The notes: generated by a model from the letters alone, not told the origin. Positions 1 through 8,199 are shown, counted from the stretch's first letter. The stretch is 64,000 nucleotides of DNA from Polynucleobacter sp. TSB-Sco08W16 (GCF_018687455.1 NZ_CP061291.1:186001-250000); one strand, 5' to 3'. A program made the numbers and translations.

Positions 1-842
1 AATTGATTGCGAGTGGCAATTTTGGATAGCGTCATTACTGCAAGACCAAATGCTAAGAAGCAAAAACGTCTCATCCCTAACTCTTCCTTTGGAATTAGCA
101 GGATGTAGTCCATGGAGGCTTGAAGCTTTTGATAGGCAATCCTCAGGAGCTCAGGCTGGCTGGTATTGATTGGCTTCCAAGAAACACCCCGGGCTTTATC
201 TTCAGGTGAATCTTTGAGGATGTTAGTCATCTGCAAGGCTTGACCAAAGTCGATCGCTAGGGCTTCATGCCCTTTCATATTCTTTGCAAATGAAGCTGAG
301 TGATTACTAAAAATACTGGTAAGAAGCTCTCCAACCACACCAGCTACGACATAGCAGTACTCTTCAAATTCTTTTAGATCCTGTAGGCCCTTTTCAGTTT
401 GCTTGCCATGAAATCGGGACATCCCTTCAGACATGATAGAAACACATCGACTAACGGCGGCTTGATCTTGGCTAGAGCAGGTATGTAAGATTCGCAAAAC
501 AGTTGGAGTGTGAGCTATTAAATCAAGCTCATCTTGATTGCCATAATTCTTGAGCTCTACCAGGCAAGGCTCAACGAAGGACTGTACTGGTGCGGTCTCT
601 AAAACAGCATCTAGAAATAGCTTAGAGAGTGCTTGCTTGGCTTCCGGTTTGACATCGATTGCATCTTCGATGGTGTCAACAATTCTGCAAAGTAAGTAAG
701 TATTGCCAACTACTTTTTCAATAGCGGGTGGCAATAGGGGAATGGTGAGCGCAAAGGTGCGGGATACCGAGCTCAAAATAGCCTTTTGATAGGCTAGATC
801 GGCATCAAGGCTTTCGAGTAGGTTTAATTTGGCTGAAGGCAC
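1..842 (-). CDS. Squalene synthase-like protein (squalene/phytoene synthase family), 3' end outside window
   Basis: The gene is cut by the left window edge; about 280 codons are visible. Family knowledge: these membrane-associated enzymes join two prenyl diphosphates head to head, here probably two farnesyl diphosphates to squalene, a hopanoid precursor. Visible features are VSRTF near residue 26, the first Asp-rich motif DTIED at residues 56-60, YCYVVAGVVGELL in the middle, and QALQMTNILKDSPED as second Asp-rich motif. These look closer to eukaryote-type squalene synthase than to the HpnC/HpnD pair. I chose the GTG at 840-842 because an in-frame TAG lies directly upstream. No clear Shine-Dalgarno precedes it. 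It is divergent from the symporter gene. Phytoene synthase activity cannot be excluded from sequence alone. Confidence 0.82.
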   Translation of the reverse strand, partial: MPSAKLNLLESLDADLAYQKAILSSVSRTFALTIPLLPPAIEKVVGNTYLLCRIVDTIEDAIDVKPEAKQALSKLFLDAVLETAPVQSFVEPCLVELKNYGNQDELDLIAHTPTVLRILHTCSSQDQAAVSRCVSIMSEGMSRFHGKQTEKGLQDLKEFEEYCYVVAGVVGELLTSIFSNHSASFAKNMKGHEALAIDFGQALQMTNILKDSPEDKARGVSWKPINTSQPELLRIAYQKLQASMDYILLIPKEELGMRRFCFLAFGLAVMTLSKIATRNQ

Positions 843-889
843 CTATCAATTATGTCAGACCAGCGTGCTCTAAATTGGCACTTATTTCC

Positions 890-919
890 TTACTAACAAA
901 AGTGACATAGCCATATAAT
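890..919 (+). promoter_or_regulatory. Candidate sigma70 promoter for the sodium:solute symporter
   Basis: A perfect -10 box TATAAT lies at 914-919, with a moderate -35 box TTACTA at 890-895 and an 18-bp spacer. It sits about 30 bases before the GTG start of the symporter gene in the divergent intergenic region. Confidence 0.5.
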
Positions 920-949
920 TTCACCAAATTCTGGAAGGAGAAATCGGGC

Positions 950-2365
950 GTGCTGATTTGGTTCGTCATCATTTACTGGGTAGTCTCAGTTGGCATTGGC
1001 CTATGGGCTGCTTTGCGCGTCAAGAACACTGCTGATTTCGCAGCAGCAGGGCATAGTCTTCCAATGCCTATCGTGACAGCTACGGTTTTTGCAACTTGGT
1101 TTGGTTCGGAAACAGTTTTAGGTATTCCAGCAACCTTCTTAAAAGAAGGTTTAGGTGGTGTCGTTGCAGACCCATTTGGTTCCTCCCTTTGCCTCATCTT
1201 GGTGGGTCTCTTTTTTGCGCGGCACCTGTACAACCGTCGCATGCTTACTATCGGTGATTTCTTTCGCGAGAAGTATGGACGTACCGTTGAAGTTTTAGTA
1301 ACGCTATGTATTGTTGTTTCATATTTAGGGTGGGTAGCTGCTCAGATCAAAGCTTTGGGTCTCGTGTTTAATGTTGTTTCTGAAGGCAGCATCTCTCAGA
1401 CTGGTGGCATGATGATTGGCGCTGCTAGCGTCTTGATCTATACCCTATTTGGTGGCATGTGGTCAGTGGCGATTACTGACTTTATTCAGATGATCATTAT
1501 TGTGATTGGCATGCTCTATATTGGCGGCGAGATGACCGTGCAGACCGGTGGTATTGGGGTAGTCATCGAGCATGCTGCAGCTGCTGGGCAGTTTAGTAAT
1601 TTCTGGCCTGAAATGAATCTAGCATCAATCTTAGGATTTGTTGCAGCACTGTGTACGATGATGCTTGGCTCTATTCCGCAACAAGACGTCTTCCAGCGAA
1701 TTACCTCAAGCAAAAATGTGAATATTGCCGTAAATGCTGCCATTCTGGGCGGCGTGCTGTACTTTATCTTTGCTTTTGTGCCGATGTATTTAGCTTATTC
1801 GGCAACTTTAATTAGTCCTGATTTGGTGAACCAATATTTGAATACGGATCCTCAAATGATTCTGCCAAAGCTCATCTTGAACCATGCTCCACTTATTGCT
1901 CAGGTGATGTTCTTTGGTGCTTTGCTATCTGCAATTAAGAGTTGCGCAAGTGCCACCTTGCTAGCGCCCTCAGTGACTTTTGCAGAAAACATTGTGAGAG
2001 GTTTTTTCAAGCACCTGTCAGATCGTCATTTGCTGAAAATCATGCGGATTACTGTCTTGTGTTTTGCAGTAGTTGTCACCTTTTTTGCTGTGAACTCTGA
2101 GTTATCTATTTTTAAGATGGTGGAGAGTGCCTATAAGGTCACCTTAGTGGCTGCTTTTGTACCACTCGCTTTTGGGGTCTACTGGCCTAGAGCAAACTCC
2201 TTAGGTGGCCTGTTGGCGGTAGTTGGGGGCCTGACAATCTGGATTAGCTCCGAAATTTTGGCCCCTAATGCCATCTTGCCACCGCAATTGGCAGGCTTAT
2301 TGGCCAGTATTGCCGGCATGATTTTGGGTAGCCTAGTGCCAAAAGACTCTTTAAAGGCAGTTTAA
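950..2365 (+). CDS. Sodium:solute symporter (SSS/SLC5 family)
   Basis: This 471-residue, very hydrophobic protein has about 12-13 predicted membrane spans. The N-terminal FVIIYWVVSVGIGLW helix, the TADFAAAGHSLP segment, the ATWFGSETVLGIP stretch and IYTLFGGMWSVAITDFIQMIII are typical of the SSS family, which couples solute uptake at the inner membrane to sodium. The start is a GTG preceded by a strong AAGGAG at 935-940. The substrate cannot be read from sequence; proline/pantothenate/acetate-type carriers are the nearest broad groups. The next gene is a ketopantoate-reductase-like enzyme, but it has its own promoter, so a shared role is not shown. Confidence 0.85.
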   Translation: MLIWFVIIYWVVSVGIGLWAALRVKNTADFAAAGHSLPMPIVTATVFATWFGSETVLGIPATFLKEGLGGVVADPFGSSLCLILVGLFFARHLYNRRMLTIGDFFREKYGRTVEVLVTLCIVVSYLGWVAAQIKALGLVFNVVSEGSISQTGGMMIGAASVLIYTLFGGMWSVAITDFIQMIIIVIGMLYIGGEMTVQTGGIGVVIEHAAAAGQFSNFWPEMNLASILGFVAALCTMMLGSIPQQDVFQRITSSKNVNIAVNAAILGGVLYFIFAFVPMYLAYSATLISPDLVNQYLNTDPQMILPKLILNHAPLIAQVMFFGALLSAIKSCASATLLAPSVTFAENIVRGFFKHLSDRHLLKIMRITVLCFAVVVTFFAVNSELSIFKMVESAYKVTLVAAFVPLAFGVYWPRANSLGGLLAVVGGLTIWISSEILAPNAILPPQLAGLLASIAGMILGSLVPKDSLKAV

Positions 2366-2401
2366 AGCCTTATTTGCTTATAAATTAGGCAATCAAAATT
2401 G

Positions 2402-2430
2402 TTGCACTGCAAAATGTTCTCCTCTAATAT
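2402..2430 (+). promoter_or_regulatory. Candidate sigma70 promoter for the ketopantoate reductase-like gene
   Basis: A -35 box TTGCAC at 2402-2407 and a -10 box TAATAT at 2425-2430 are separated by exactly 17 bp. They lie about 40 bases before the ATG at 2469. An imperfect hairpin at 2367-2390, just after the symporter stop, may end the upstream transcript but lacks a T-run. Confidence 0.5.
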
Positions 2431-2468
2431 GGAGTTAATACAAAAATTTTAATTCTTATGGGGTTCCT

Positions 2469-3488
2469 ATGAAAATCTGTGTGATCGGTGGAGGTGGTGC
2501 CATAGGCGGTTATCTAGCTGTCATGTTGGCCAGAGCGGGCAATGACGTCACCGTGGTTGCTCGTGGCTCAACTTTAGCCGCTATTAAAGAACGTGGTTTG
2601 GCACTGATCATGGATGATCAGCCAGAGCCATTAGTTGCGCAAGTCAAAGCAGTAGAAAAAATGAGAGATGCTGAAACGCCGGATGTGGTAATTTTGGCAG
2701 TGAAAGCCCATCAAGTGGAGCCCATCATTGATGACTTGGCTGCCATCATGGGCCCTGAAACGATTTTGATTCCAATGCAAAACGGTATTCCTTGGTGGTA
2801 TTTCCAAAAATTGGGTGGTGAGTATCAAGACCACTCTGTTGAAACAGTGGATGCTGGCGGACTCGCAAAAAAAGCAATTAATCCAAACAACATCATTGGG
2901 TGCGTTGTGTATCCAGCAACGTTCACCCAAGCTCCCGGCGTCATTCGCCACGTAGAGGGTAATCGCTTTCCGTTAGGTGAGTTGGATGGCAAGACAACGG
3001 AGCGCATTCAAAAGATCTCAGAGATGATGAGCGCTGCCGGCTTTAAGTCACCAATCTTGGACGATATCCGTTCTGAGATTTGGCTCAAGCTGTGGGGAAA
3101 TATGACTTTCAATCCAATCAGTTCTTTGACTCATGGAACCCTGGAGGGTATCTGCCAGTACCCGCTTACGAAAGAATTGGCGCGCAGCATGATGGCTGAA
3201 GCGCAAACGATTGCTGAGAAACTAGGCGTAACATTCCGCGTCGATATTGAGCGTCGCATTGCTGGTGCAGAAAAAGTGGGTAAGCATAAGACCTCAATGC
3301 TGCAAGACCTGGAGGCTGGCCGTAGTTTAGAAATCGATGCACTCTTGGGTTCAGTGATTGAGCTGGGTAAGATTACTCAGACACCCACTCCTTGTTTAAA
3401 TACCGTATTTGCTTTAACAAAATACTTAGATGAAAACGTACAAGCTTCTAAAGGCAGCTTGGCTTTACCATCAGTTTCTGGTTATTAA
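2469..3488 (+). CDS. panE: 2-dehydropantoate 2-reductase family protein (ApbA/PanE)
   Basis: Family role: NADPH-dependent reduction of ketopantoate to pantoate in coenzyme A biosynthesis, in the cytoplasm. The N-terminus shows the Rossmann motif GGGGAIGG at residues 7-14, followed by a conserved QNG at about residues 103-105 and the C-terminal ApbA helical domain with the KLWGNMTFNP segment around residues 208-220, where the catalytic Lys normally sits. At 339 residues it is longer than E. coli PanE (about 303). Burkholderiales often carry several PanE-like paralogues with other 2-oxoacid substrates, so the family is sure and the exact substrate is not. It is followed by a bidirectional terminator and a convergent gene. 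Confidence 0.83.
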   Translation: MKICVIGGGGAIGGYLAVMLARAGNDVTVVARGSTLAAIKERGLALIMDDQPEPLVAQVKAVEKMRDAETPDVVILAVKAHQVEPIIDDLAAIMGPETILIPMQNGIPWWYFQKLGGEYQDHSVETVDAGGLAKKAINPNNIIGCVVYPATFTQAPGVIRHVEGNRFPLGELDGKTTERIQKISEMMSAAGFKSPILDDIRSEIWLKLWGNMTFNPISSLTHGTLEGICQYPLTKELARSMMAEAQTIAEKLGVTFRVDIERRIAGAEKVGKHKTSMLQDLEAGRSLEIDALLGSVIELGKITQTPTPCLNTVFALTKYLDENVQASKGSLALPSVSGY

Positions 3489-3521
3489 AAGCAAAAAGAT
3501 TAGCAGTTAACTTTGGCATTA

Positions 3522-3558
3522 AAAAACCCCTTGCTATTGAGCATAGCAAGGGTTTTTG
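3522..3558. terminator. Bidirectional rho-independent terminator
   Basis: The perfect 10-bp arms CCCTTGCTAT (3528-3537) and ATAGCAAGGG (3543-3552) enclose a 5-base loop. The hairpin is flanked by an A-run on the left and a T-run on the right, so it can terminate both the panE-like gene and the convergent FAH-family gene. Confidence 0.9.
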
Positions 3559-3575
3559 TTTTAAGGGCGATCAAT

Positions 3576-4343
3576 TTATTCGAAGCGATTATCCAACTGC
3601 CCAACACCTTCAATGATGATGCTGACGTTGCTGCCAGATTTCATGGAGCCAACACCCACCGAGGTGCCGCAAGCAATGATGTCGCCCGCTTCCAGAGGCA
3701 TATCTTGAGAAATCAAGCTTACCAATTTAGCTGGTGGGAAGATCATATCTGCAACCGGGTAATTCTGACGCTCTTGATCGTTCAGAATCGTTTTGATGGT
3801 TAGCTTGCTCGGGTCAACATCGGTGGTGATGTAGGGACCAAAAACGCCAAAAGTATTAAAACTTTTTGACCGAGTCCACTGAGCATACCCAGGATCACGG
3901 TTAAGAATTTCAATTGCAGTCACATCGTTGATGCAGGTATATCCAAAAATAGCTTTTGCAGCCTCAGATTCATCTGCCTCGTAAATGTGCTTACCAACCA
4001 CGATCCCCAATTCACCCTCGTAGACGACTTTCCCTGAATACGATTTGGGTGTCCGAATCACTTGGTTAGCAGCTAAGAAAGAGTTATTTCCTTTGAGAAA
4101 GTACAGGGGTTCAGGCGGTACTGAATGTTCGAGCTTAGTCACTAGGGCATGGAAGTTATCCACCATTGCCACCATCTTTGATGGAACACAAGGAATATCC
4201 AGAGTGACATCCGCAAGTTTAAGCAGCTCGCCAGTTGCCTTGGGTTGATTGAATAAATCGCCTGAATACACGGCAATTTGATCGCCTTGCAACAGTCCCA
4301 AGCTACTTATTCCCTGATGATGAAATCTGAGCCATTGAGCCAT
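3576..4343 (-). CDS. Fumarylacetoacetate hydrolase family protein
   Basis: A 255-residue FAH-fold protein. Visible signatures are the metal-site region VVYEGELGIVVGK (about residues 106-118), the YTCINDVTAIE segment, the RSKSFNTFGVFGPYI stretch and the C-terminal GDIIACGTSVGVG. Family members hydrolyse or decarboxylate 2-oxo acids with a divalent metal, for example 5-oxopent-3-ene-tricarboxylate or ureidoglycolate-like substrates. The ATG is preceded by AGGA at suitable distance. It is divergent from a GrdB-like gene with only 56 bases between starts, which suggests coordinated expression and perhaps a shared aromatic or amino acid breakdown route; this is inference. Confidence 0.85.
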   Translation of the reverse strand: MAQWLRFHHQGISSLGLLQGDQIAVYSGDLFNQPKATGELLKLADVTLDIPCVPSKMVAMVDNFHALVTKLEHSVPPEPLYFLKGNNSFLAANQVIRTPKSYSGKVVYEGELGIVVGKHIYEADESEAAKAIFGYTCINDVTAIEILNRDPGYAQWTRSKSFNTFGVFGPYITTDVDPSKLTIKTILNDQERQNYPVADMIFPPAKLVSLISQDMPLEAGDIIACGTSVGVGSMKSGSNVSIIIEGVGQLDNRFE

Positions 4344-4399
4344 AATGAGTTCCTATAAATTTAAATATTTGATAGTCAATATCTTACAGGGGTGGATTG

Positions 4400-5335
4400 A
4401 TGTCTCAGACTTCCGAACTTGTTTTTGCACCAGAATTGGATCAGCCAGTTCGCTATATCGAACGCACCCGAAGTTATTACTTGGGTTTGGGATATGACAA
4501 CCCCTATGTTTGGGCGCATTACATTCATGTGCCATTTACTCCGCTAAAGAAACCGCTCAATCAGTCTGTTTTAGGTTTAATTACTACAGCAGTACCTTTT
4601 GATTCCGCGAAGGGAAATCAGGGTCCTGGTGCATCCTACAATGCCGCTGCCAAGTTTTATCAGCCTTATCAAATGAGGATTGATGCTGAAATTGATTTGA
4701 GAATTGCTCATGTTGGTATCGATCGCAAAAATGCCAATATGGAAGATAGCAACTGCTGGTTTCCGTTGGCGGCTGCAAGGCAGGCCGTTAATGCGGAGAG
4801 AATTCAGGCGCTGTCACCCCATTTTTATGGTTTGCCAACCAATCGCAGTCAGCGTCACACATTGGATGTTGATGCACCAACTATTTTGCAAATGCTTCGT
4901 GCAGATAAAGTGGATGTTGCGGTTTTAATTCCAAACTGTCCCATCTGCCATCAGAGCCAAAGCTTATTGGCGAGATATCTTGAGGCAGAGGGTATTCCCA
5001 CATTGGTAATGGGTGCTGCAAAAGATATCGTTGAGTACTGTGGGGTGCCTAGATTTTTATTTAGCGATTTTCCATTGGGAAATGCTGCAGCGAGACCAAA
5101 TGATCCTGACTCCCAAAGTCTCAATTTTGAATTGGCTTTGCGTTTGCTGGAGTCGGCTCCAGCACCCCGAACCACCTTACAGTCGCCACTGATTTGGGCT
5201 TCAGACCCGTCTTGGAAGTCGGATTATTCCAATCTCGAAAAATTGTCTAAGCAAGAGGTGGAAAGGCTTCGCGATGAAGCTGAGCAGGCTCGCATTACAG
5301 CCCGCGAACTCAGAATGAACAGCGTGGGAAATTAA
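4400..5335 (+). CDS. Glycine/sarcosine/betaine/D-proline reductase selenoprotein B-like protein, Cys form
   Basis: This 311-residue protein resembles the GrdB/PrdB group. Supporting segments are VPFDSAKGNQGPGASYN, the DVAVLIPNCPICHQS region (Cys180 and Cys183) at the place where GrdB carries its selenocysteine cluster, EAEGIPTLVMG, and RFLFSDFPLGNAAARP, which matches the family's DFPLGNP motif. Known GrdB proteins are anaerobic selenoenzymes; here ordinary Cys codons are used and no partner reductase subunits are nearby. The last 50 residues are a charged helix. I chose the ATG at 4400 rather than a TTG directly before it. The real reaction is unknown. The neighbouring divergent gene is an FAH-family hydrolase. 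Confidence 0.65.
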   Translation: MSQTSELVFAPELDQPVRYIERTRSYYLGLGYDNPYVWAHYIHVPFTPLKKPLNQSVLGLITTAVPFDSAKGNQGPGASYNAAAKFYQPYQMRIDAEIDLRIAHVGIDRKNANMEDSNCWFPLAAARQAVNAERIQALSPHFYGLPTNRSQRHTLDVDAPTILQMLRADKVDVAVLIPNCPICHQSQSLLARYLEAEGIPTLVMGAAKDIVEYCGVPRFLFSDFPLGNAAARPNDPDSQSLNFELALRLLESAPAPRTTLQSPLIWASDPSWKSDYSNLEKLSKQEVERLRDEAEQARITARELRMNSVGN

Positions 5336-5339
5336 TTTT

Positions 5340-6344
5340 TTAAGTCTGTCGTGCGAGTGAGTATTCGCACAAGGCCCGTAATGCAGTGGTTGCCTCATTG
5401 CTTGGAAAGTCGTTGATGCATTCCAATGCTAGGTCTGCTTCGCGTTTTGCAGCAGCTTGAGTGTAATCAAGAGCGCCAGAGGTTTGCACTGCGGCCAAAA
5501 TCTGCGCAAAGACATCGTCCGGTAAATCCTGATTTTGTTCGATAGCAGCGCGAACCAATAAGCGCTCTTCATTGCTGCCATTTTCTAGCAGGTAGATAAG
5601 AGGTAAGGTCGGCTTACCTTCACGTAAATCATCACCAGCATTTTTTCCCATTTGAGCAGCGCTTGCTGTGTAGTCCAAAAGATCATCCATCAATTGAAAT
5701 GCCGTTCCGATGTGACGACCAAACGCACCAGCCTGTTCACGTTGTGAATCGGTACTGTTTGCCAAAATCGCTCCAAGCTCGGTAGAGGCTTCAAACAATT
5801 TGGCAGTTTTGTAGCGAATCACTTGTAGGTAGCTTGCTTCATCAACCTCTGGGTCATTCATATTAAGAAGTTGCAAAACCTCACCTTCAGCAATCGTATT
5901 AGTGGCATCTGACAGTATTTGCATTACCCGAAGATCATTTGGGCCAACCATCATCTGAAATGCCCTTGAATAGAGGAAGTCACCGACTAAAACGCTTGCA
6001 GCGTTGCCAAAGGCGGCATTTGCGGTCTCGCGCCCCCTTCTGAGGGTGGATTCATCGACTACATCGTCATGGAGTAGGGTGGCCGTATGGATAAATTCCA
6101 CTACAGCAGCCATTTCTAGGGTGTGAGGGGTTGCTTTGCCATTGGCTAAGGCCTTGGCTACAAGCATCAAGAGGGCTGGTCTTACCCGTTTTCCGCCGGC
6201 CTGGATGATATAAGTTGAGATTTGGTCAATTAAGGCCACTTTCGAGGCCAATTTGAGGCGAATCACCTCGTCTAAGCCCTTGAAATCTATAGCAATAGGG
6301 GCCAGAATTTGGCTTAAGTCATTGGTTTTGACAGTGCTCGGCAT
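5340..6344 (-). CDS. ispB: Octaprenyl diphosphate synthase (polyprenyl synthetase)
   Basis: The 334-residue protein is a trans-isoprenyl diphosphate synthase that builds the long side chain of ubiquinone from farnesyl diphosphate and isopentenyl diphosphate. The first Asp-rich motif appears as HDDVVDES with the following LRRGRETAN, and the second as LMDDLLDYT; the GGKRVRP substrate motif is near residue 51. Length and the divergent position against rplU-rpmA match ispB of beta- and gammaproteobacteria. The chain length (C40) is inferred from synteny, not from a visible residue. The start codon lies inside the rplU promoter on the other strand. Confidence 0.92.
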   Translation of the reverse strand: MPSTVKTNDLSQILAPIAIDFKGLDEVIRLKLASKVALIDQISTYIIQAGGKRVRPALLMLVAKALANGKATPHTLEMAAVVEFIHTATLLHDDVVDESTLRRGRETANAAFGNAASVLVGDFLYSRAFQMMVGPNDLRVMQILSDATNTIAEGEVLQLLNMNDPEVDEASYLQVIRYKTAKLFEASTELGAILANSTDSQREQAGAFGRHIGTAFQLMDDLLDYTASAAQMGKNAGDDLREGKPTLPLIYLLENGSNEERLLVRAAIEQNQDLPDDVFAQILAAVQTSGALDYTQAAAKREADLALECINDFPSNEATTALRALCEYSLARQT

Positions 6345-6356
6345 GCAAGATATAAT
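6328..6356 (+). promoter_or_regulatory. Perfect consensus sigma70 promoter for rplU-rpmA
   Basis: TTGACA at 6328-6333 and TATAAT at 6351-6356 are separated by exactly 17 bp, matching the sigma70 consensus at every position. Transcription would start near 6363, leaving a leader of about 57 bases before rplU. The promoter overlaps the antisense start of ispB (ATG at 6342-6344). Confidence 0.88.
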
Positions 6357-6365
6357 AATGGGCTT

Positions 6366-6388
6366 AGCTCATCCAGGGTGGATTAGCT
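6366..6388 (+). promoter_or_regulatory. Inverted repeat in the rplU leader
   Basis: AGCTCATCC (6366-6374) and GGATTAGCT (6380-6388) form a hairpin with one internal mismatch and a 5-base loop directly after the predicted transcription start. It could be an L21 autoregulatory element or just stabilise the 5' end. This is a structural observation only. Confidence 0.35.
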
Positions 6389-6419
6389 TAAATGTAGATA
6401 TTAATTGAGGTTTCAAACC

Positions 6420-6731
6420 ATGTACGCGGTCATAAAAACCGGTGGCAAACAATATAAAGTTGCTGCAGGCGAAAAATTGAAAATAGAACAGATACCAGCG
6501 GAAATCGGCAGCGAAATCACTCTTGACCAAGTCCTCGCCGTTGGCGAAGGCGCTTCACTGAAATTAGGTGATCCATTGGTTAATGGTGCAGCTGTGATGG
6601 CCACTGTCGTCTCCCAGGGACGTCACGATAAAGTGACAATCTTTAAGATGCGCCGTCGCAAGCATTATCAAAAGCACCAAGGCCATCGTCAGAATTTCAC
6701 TGAAATTTTGATCAACACGATTAAAGCCTAA
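6420..6731 (+). CDS. rplU: 50S ribosomal protein L21
   Basis: This 103-residue protein is L21, a 23S rRNA-binding protein of the large subunit. The N-terminus MYAVIKTGGKQYKV and the C-terminal KMRRRKHYQKHQGHRQ are diagnostic. The ATG at 6420 is the start because L21 always begins MYAV; an in-frame TTG at 6405 would add five residues not found in the family. It is the first gene of rplU-rpmA, transcribed from the consensus promoter upstream. Confidence 0.98.
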   Translation: MYAVIKTGGKQYKVAAGEKLKIEQIPAEIGSEITLDQVLAVGEGASLKLGDPLVNGAAVMATVVSQGRHDKVTIFKMRRRKHYQKHQGHRQNFTEILINTIKA

Positions 6732-6750
6732 TTCAGGGTAGGAGAAAGAT

Positions 6751-7011
6751 ATGGCACAGAAAAAAGGCGGCGGCTCAACACGAAATGGCCGCGACTCAGA
6801 ATCGAAACGCTTAGGCGTTAAGGTATTTGGCGGCGAGCATATTAATGCTGGCAGCATCATCATTCGTCAACGCGGCACACGTGTTCATCCAGGTGCTAAC
6901 GTTGGTATTGGTAAAGATCACACTTTGTTCGCCTTAATTGACGGTCAAGTGGAATTCGGCGTTAAGGGTGCTTTGAAGAAGGCCCAAGTTTCAGTCTTGC
7001 CTCGTTCATAA
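6751..7011 (+). CDS. rpmA: 50S ribosomal protein L27
   Basis: An 86-residue L27, whose flexible N-terminal tail reaches the peptidyl transferase centre. The sequence begins MAQKKGGGSTRNGRDSESK and contains GGEHINAGSIIIRQRGTRVH, both highly conserved. It follows rplU by 19 bases with the strong Shine-Dalgarno AGGAGA, forming the usual rplU-rpmA operon. A strong terminator separates it from obgE. Confidence 0.98.
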   Translation: MAQKKGGGSTRNGRDSESKRLGVKVFGGEHINAGSIIIRQRGTRVHPGANVGIGKDHTLFALIDGQVEFGVKGALKKAQVSVLPRS

Positions 7012-7068
7012 GGCGCCTGACTGAGACTCGTTTGATTCAGATTTATTCCGAATTTAACTCTTAGGAAC

Positions 7069-7094
7069 AGGCCTCGCTAAGCGAGGCCTTTTTT
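7069..7094 (+). terminator. Rho-independent terminator after rpmA
   Basis: AGGCCTCGC (7069-7077) and GCGAGGCCT (7081-7089) form a perfect 9-bp stem with loop TAA, followed by a T-run. It lies only a few bases before the obgE start, so obgE expression may depend on readthrough from rplU-rpmA. Confidence 0.93.
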
Positions 7095-7098
7095 ATTC

Positions 7099-8199
7099 AT
7101 GAAATTTATAGACGAAGCACGCATTGAAGTCATAGCCGGCCAGGGTGGCGCCGGGAGCGCATCTATGCGCCGCGAAAAGTTTATTGAATTTGGCGGCCCT
7201 GATGGCGGGGATGGTGGTAAGGGTGGAAGCGTATGGGCAACTGCTGATCGCAACATCAATACGCTGATCGATTACCGCTACGCTAAAACGCATACCGCTA
7301 AAAATGGTGAGCCAGGGCGTGGCGCAGATTGCTATGGCCGCGCAGGCGATGATATTGAGTTGCGTATGCCGGTTGGTACGATTATTTCTGACTACGAAAC
7401 GGGTGAGCCAATTGCTGACTTAACCACTCACGGTGAGCGCTTATGTTTGGCTCAAGGCGGTGTTGGAGGTTGGGGCAATATTCACTTTAAGAGCTCTACA
7501 AATAGAGCGCCTAGACAAAAAACAAACGGCAAACCTGGCGAGCGTCGTAAGCTCAAATTGGAGCTAAAGGTATTGGCCGATGTTGGTTTGCTCGGTATGC
7601 CTAATGCCGGTAAGTCTACTTTAATTACCGCAGTTTCTAATGCGCGACCAAAGATTGCCGACTATCCGTTTACAACACTCCACCCTAATTTAGGTGTGGT
7701 ACGTGTAGGTAATGAGCGTAGCTTTGTAATTGCTGATATCCCAGGACTGATTGAGGGTGCTGCAGAAGGTGCTGGCTTGGGCCATCGTTTCTTGCGCCAC
7801 TTGCAACGCACTGGCGTTCTCTTGCACTTAGTTGATTTGGCGCCATTTGATGAGAATGTGGACCCAGTGGCCGATGCTAAAGCGATCGTGAATGAATTAC
7901 GTAAATATGATGAAGCTTTGGTTGAAAAGCCACGCTGGCTGGTTTTAAATAAGGTTGATATGATTCCTGAAGAGGATCGTAAAAAAGTAGTGGCTGACTT
8001 TGTGAAACAGTTCAAGTGGAAAGGCCCCGTATTTGAAATCTCGGCCTTAACTGGCTTGGGTTGCGATAAGCTCTGCTATTCCTTGCAAGACTATTTGGAT
8101 TCTGTACGCCGTGATCGCGATGATGCTGAGGAGCGCGCAGCAGATCCTCGTTATCAAGATCAAGACGAAGTAAAAAACCAAGATAAGACACTAGATTAA
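7099..8199 (+). CDS. obgE: GTPase Obg/CgtA
   Basis: A 366-residue Obg GTPase that binds the 50S subunit and links ribosome maturation to the stringent response. The glycine-rich Obg fold covers about residues 1-158 (GGQGGAGSASMRREKF, GGPDGGDGGKGG). The G domain follows with G1 GMPNAGKST near residue 167, DIPGLIEGA as G3 and NKVDM as G4. The C-terminus is an acidic tail with RDRDDAEERA. The place downstream of rplU-rpmA is the standard proteobacterial arrangement. There is no good Shine-Dalgarno between the terminator and ATG (the region is a T-run), so translation initiation may be weak. Confidence 0.96.
   Translation: MKFIDEARIEVIAGQGGAGSASMRREKFIEFGGPDGGDGGKGGSVWATADRNINTLIDYRYAKTHTAKNGEPGRGADCYGRAGDDIELRMPVGTIISDYETGEPIADLTTHGERLCLAQGGVGGWGNIHFKSSTNRAPRQKTNGKPGERRKLKLELKVLADVGLLGMPNAGKSTLITAVSNARPKIADYPFTTLHPNLGVVRVGNERSFVIADIPGLIEGAAEGAGLGHRFLRHLQRTGVLLHLVDLAPFDENVDPVADAKAIVNELRKYDEALVEKPRWLVLNKVDMIPEEDRKKVVADFVKQFKWKGPVFEISALTGLGCDKLCYSLQDYLDSVRRDRDDAEERAADPRYQDQDEVKNQDKTLD

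Noticed and set aside
4930..4960. Selenocysteine (UGA) codon in the GrdB-like gene
   Set aside because: The relevant positions are ordinary Cys codons and the frame is open throughout; no SECIS-like hairpin was recognised.
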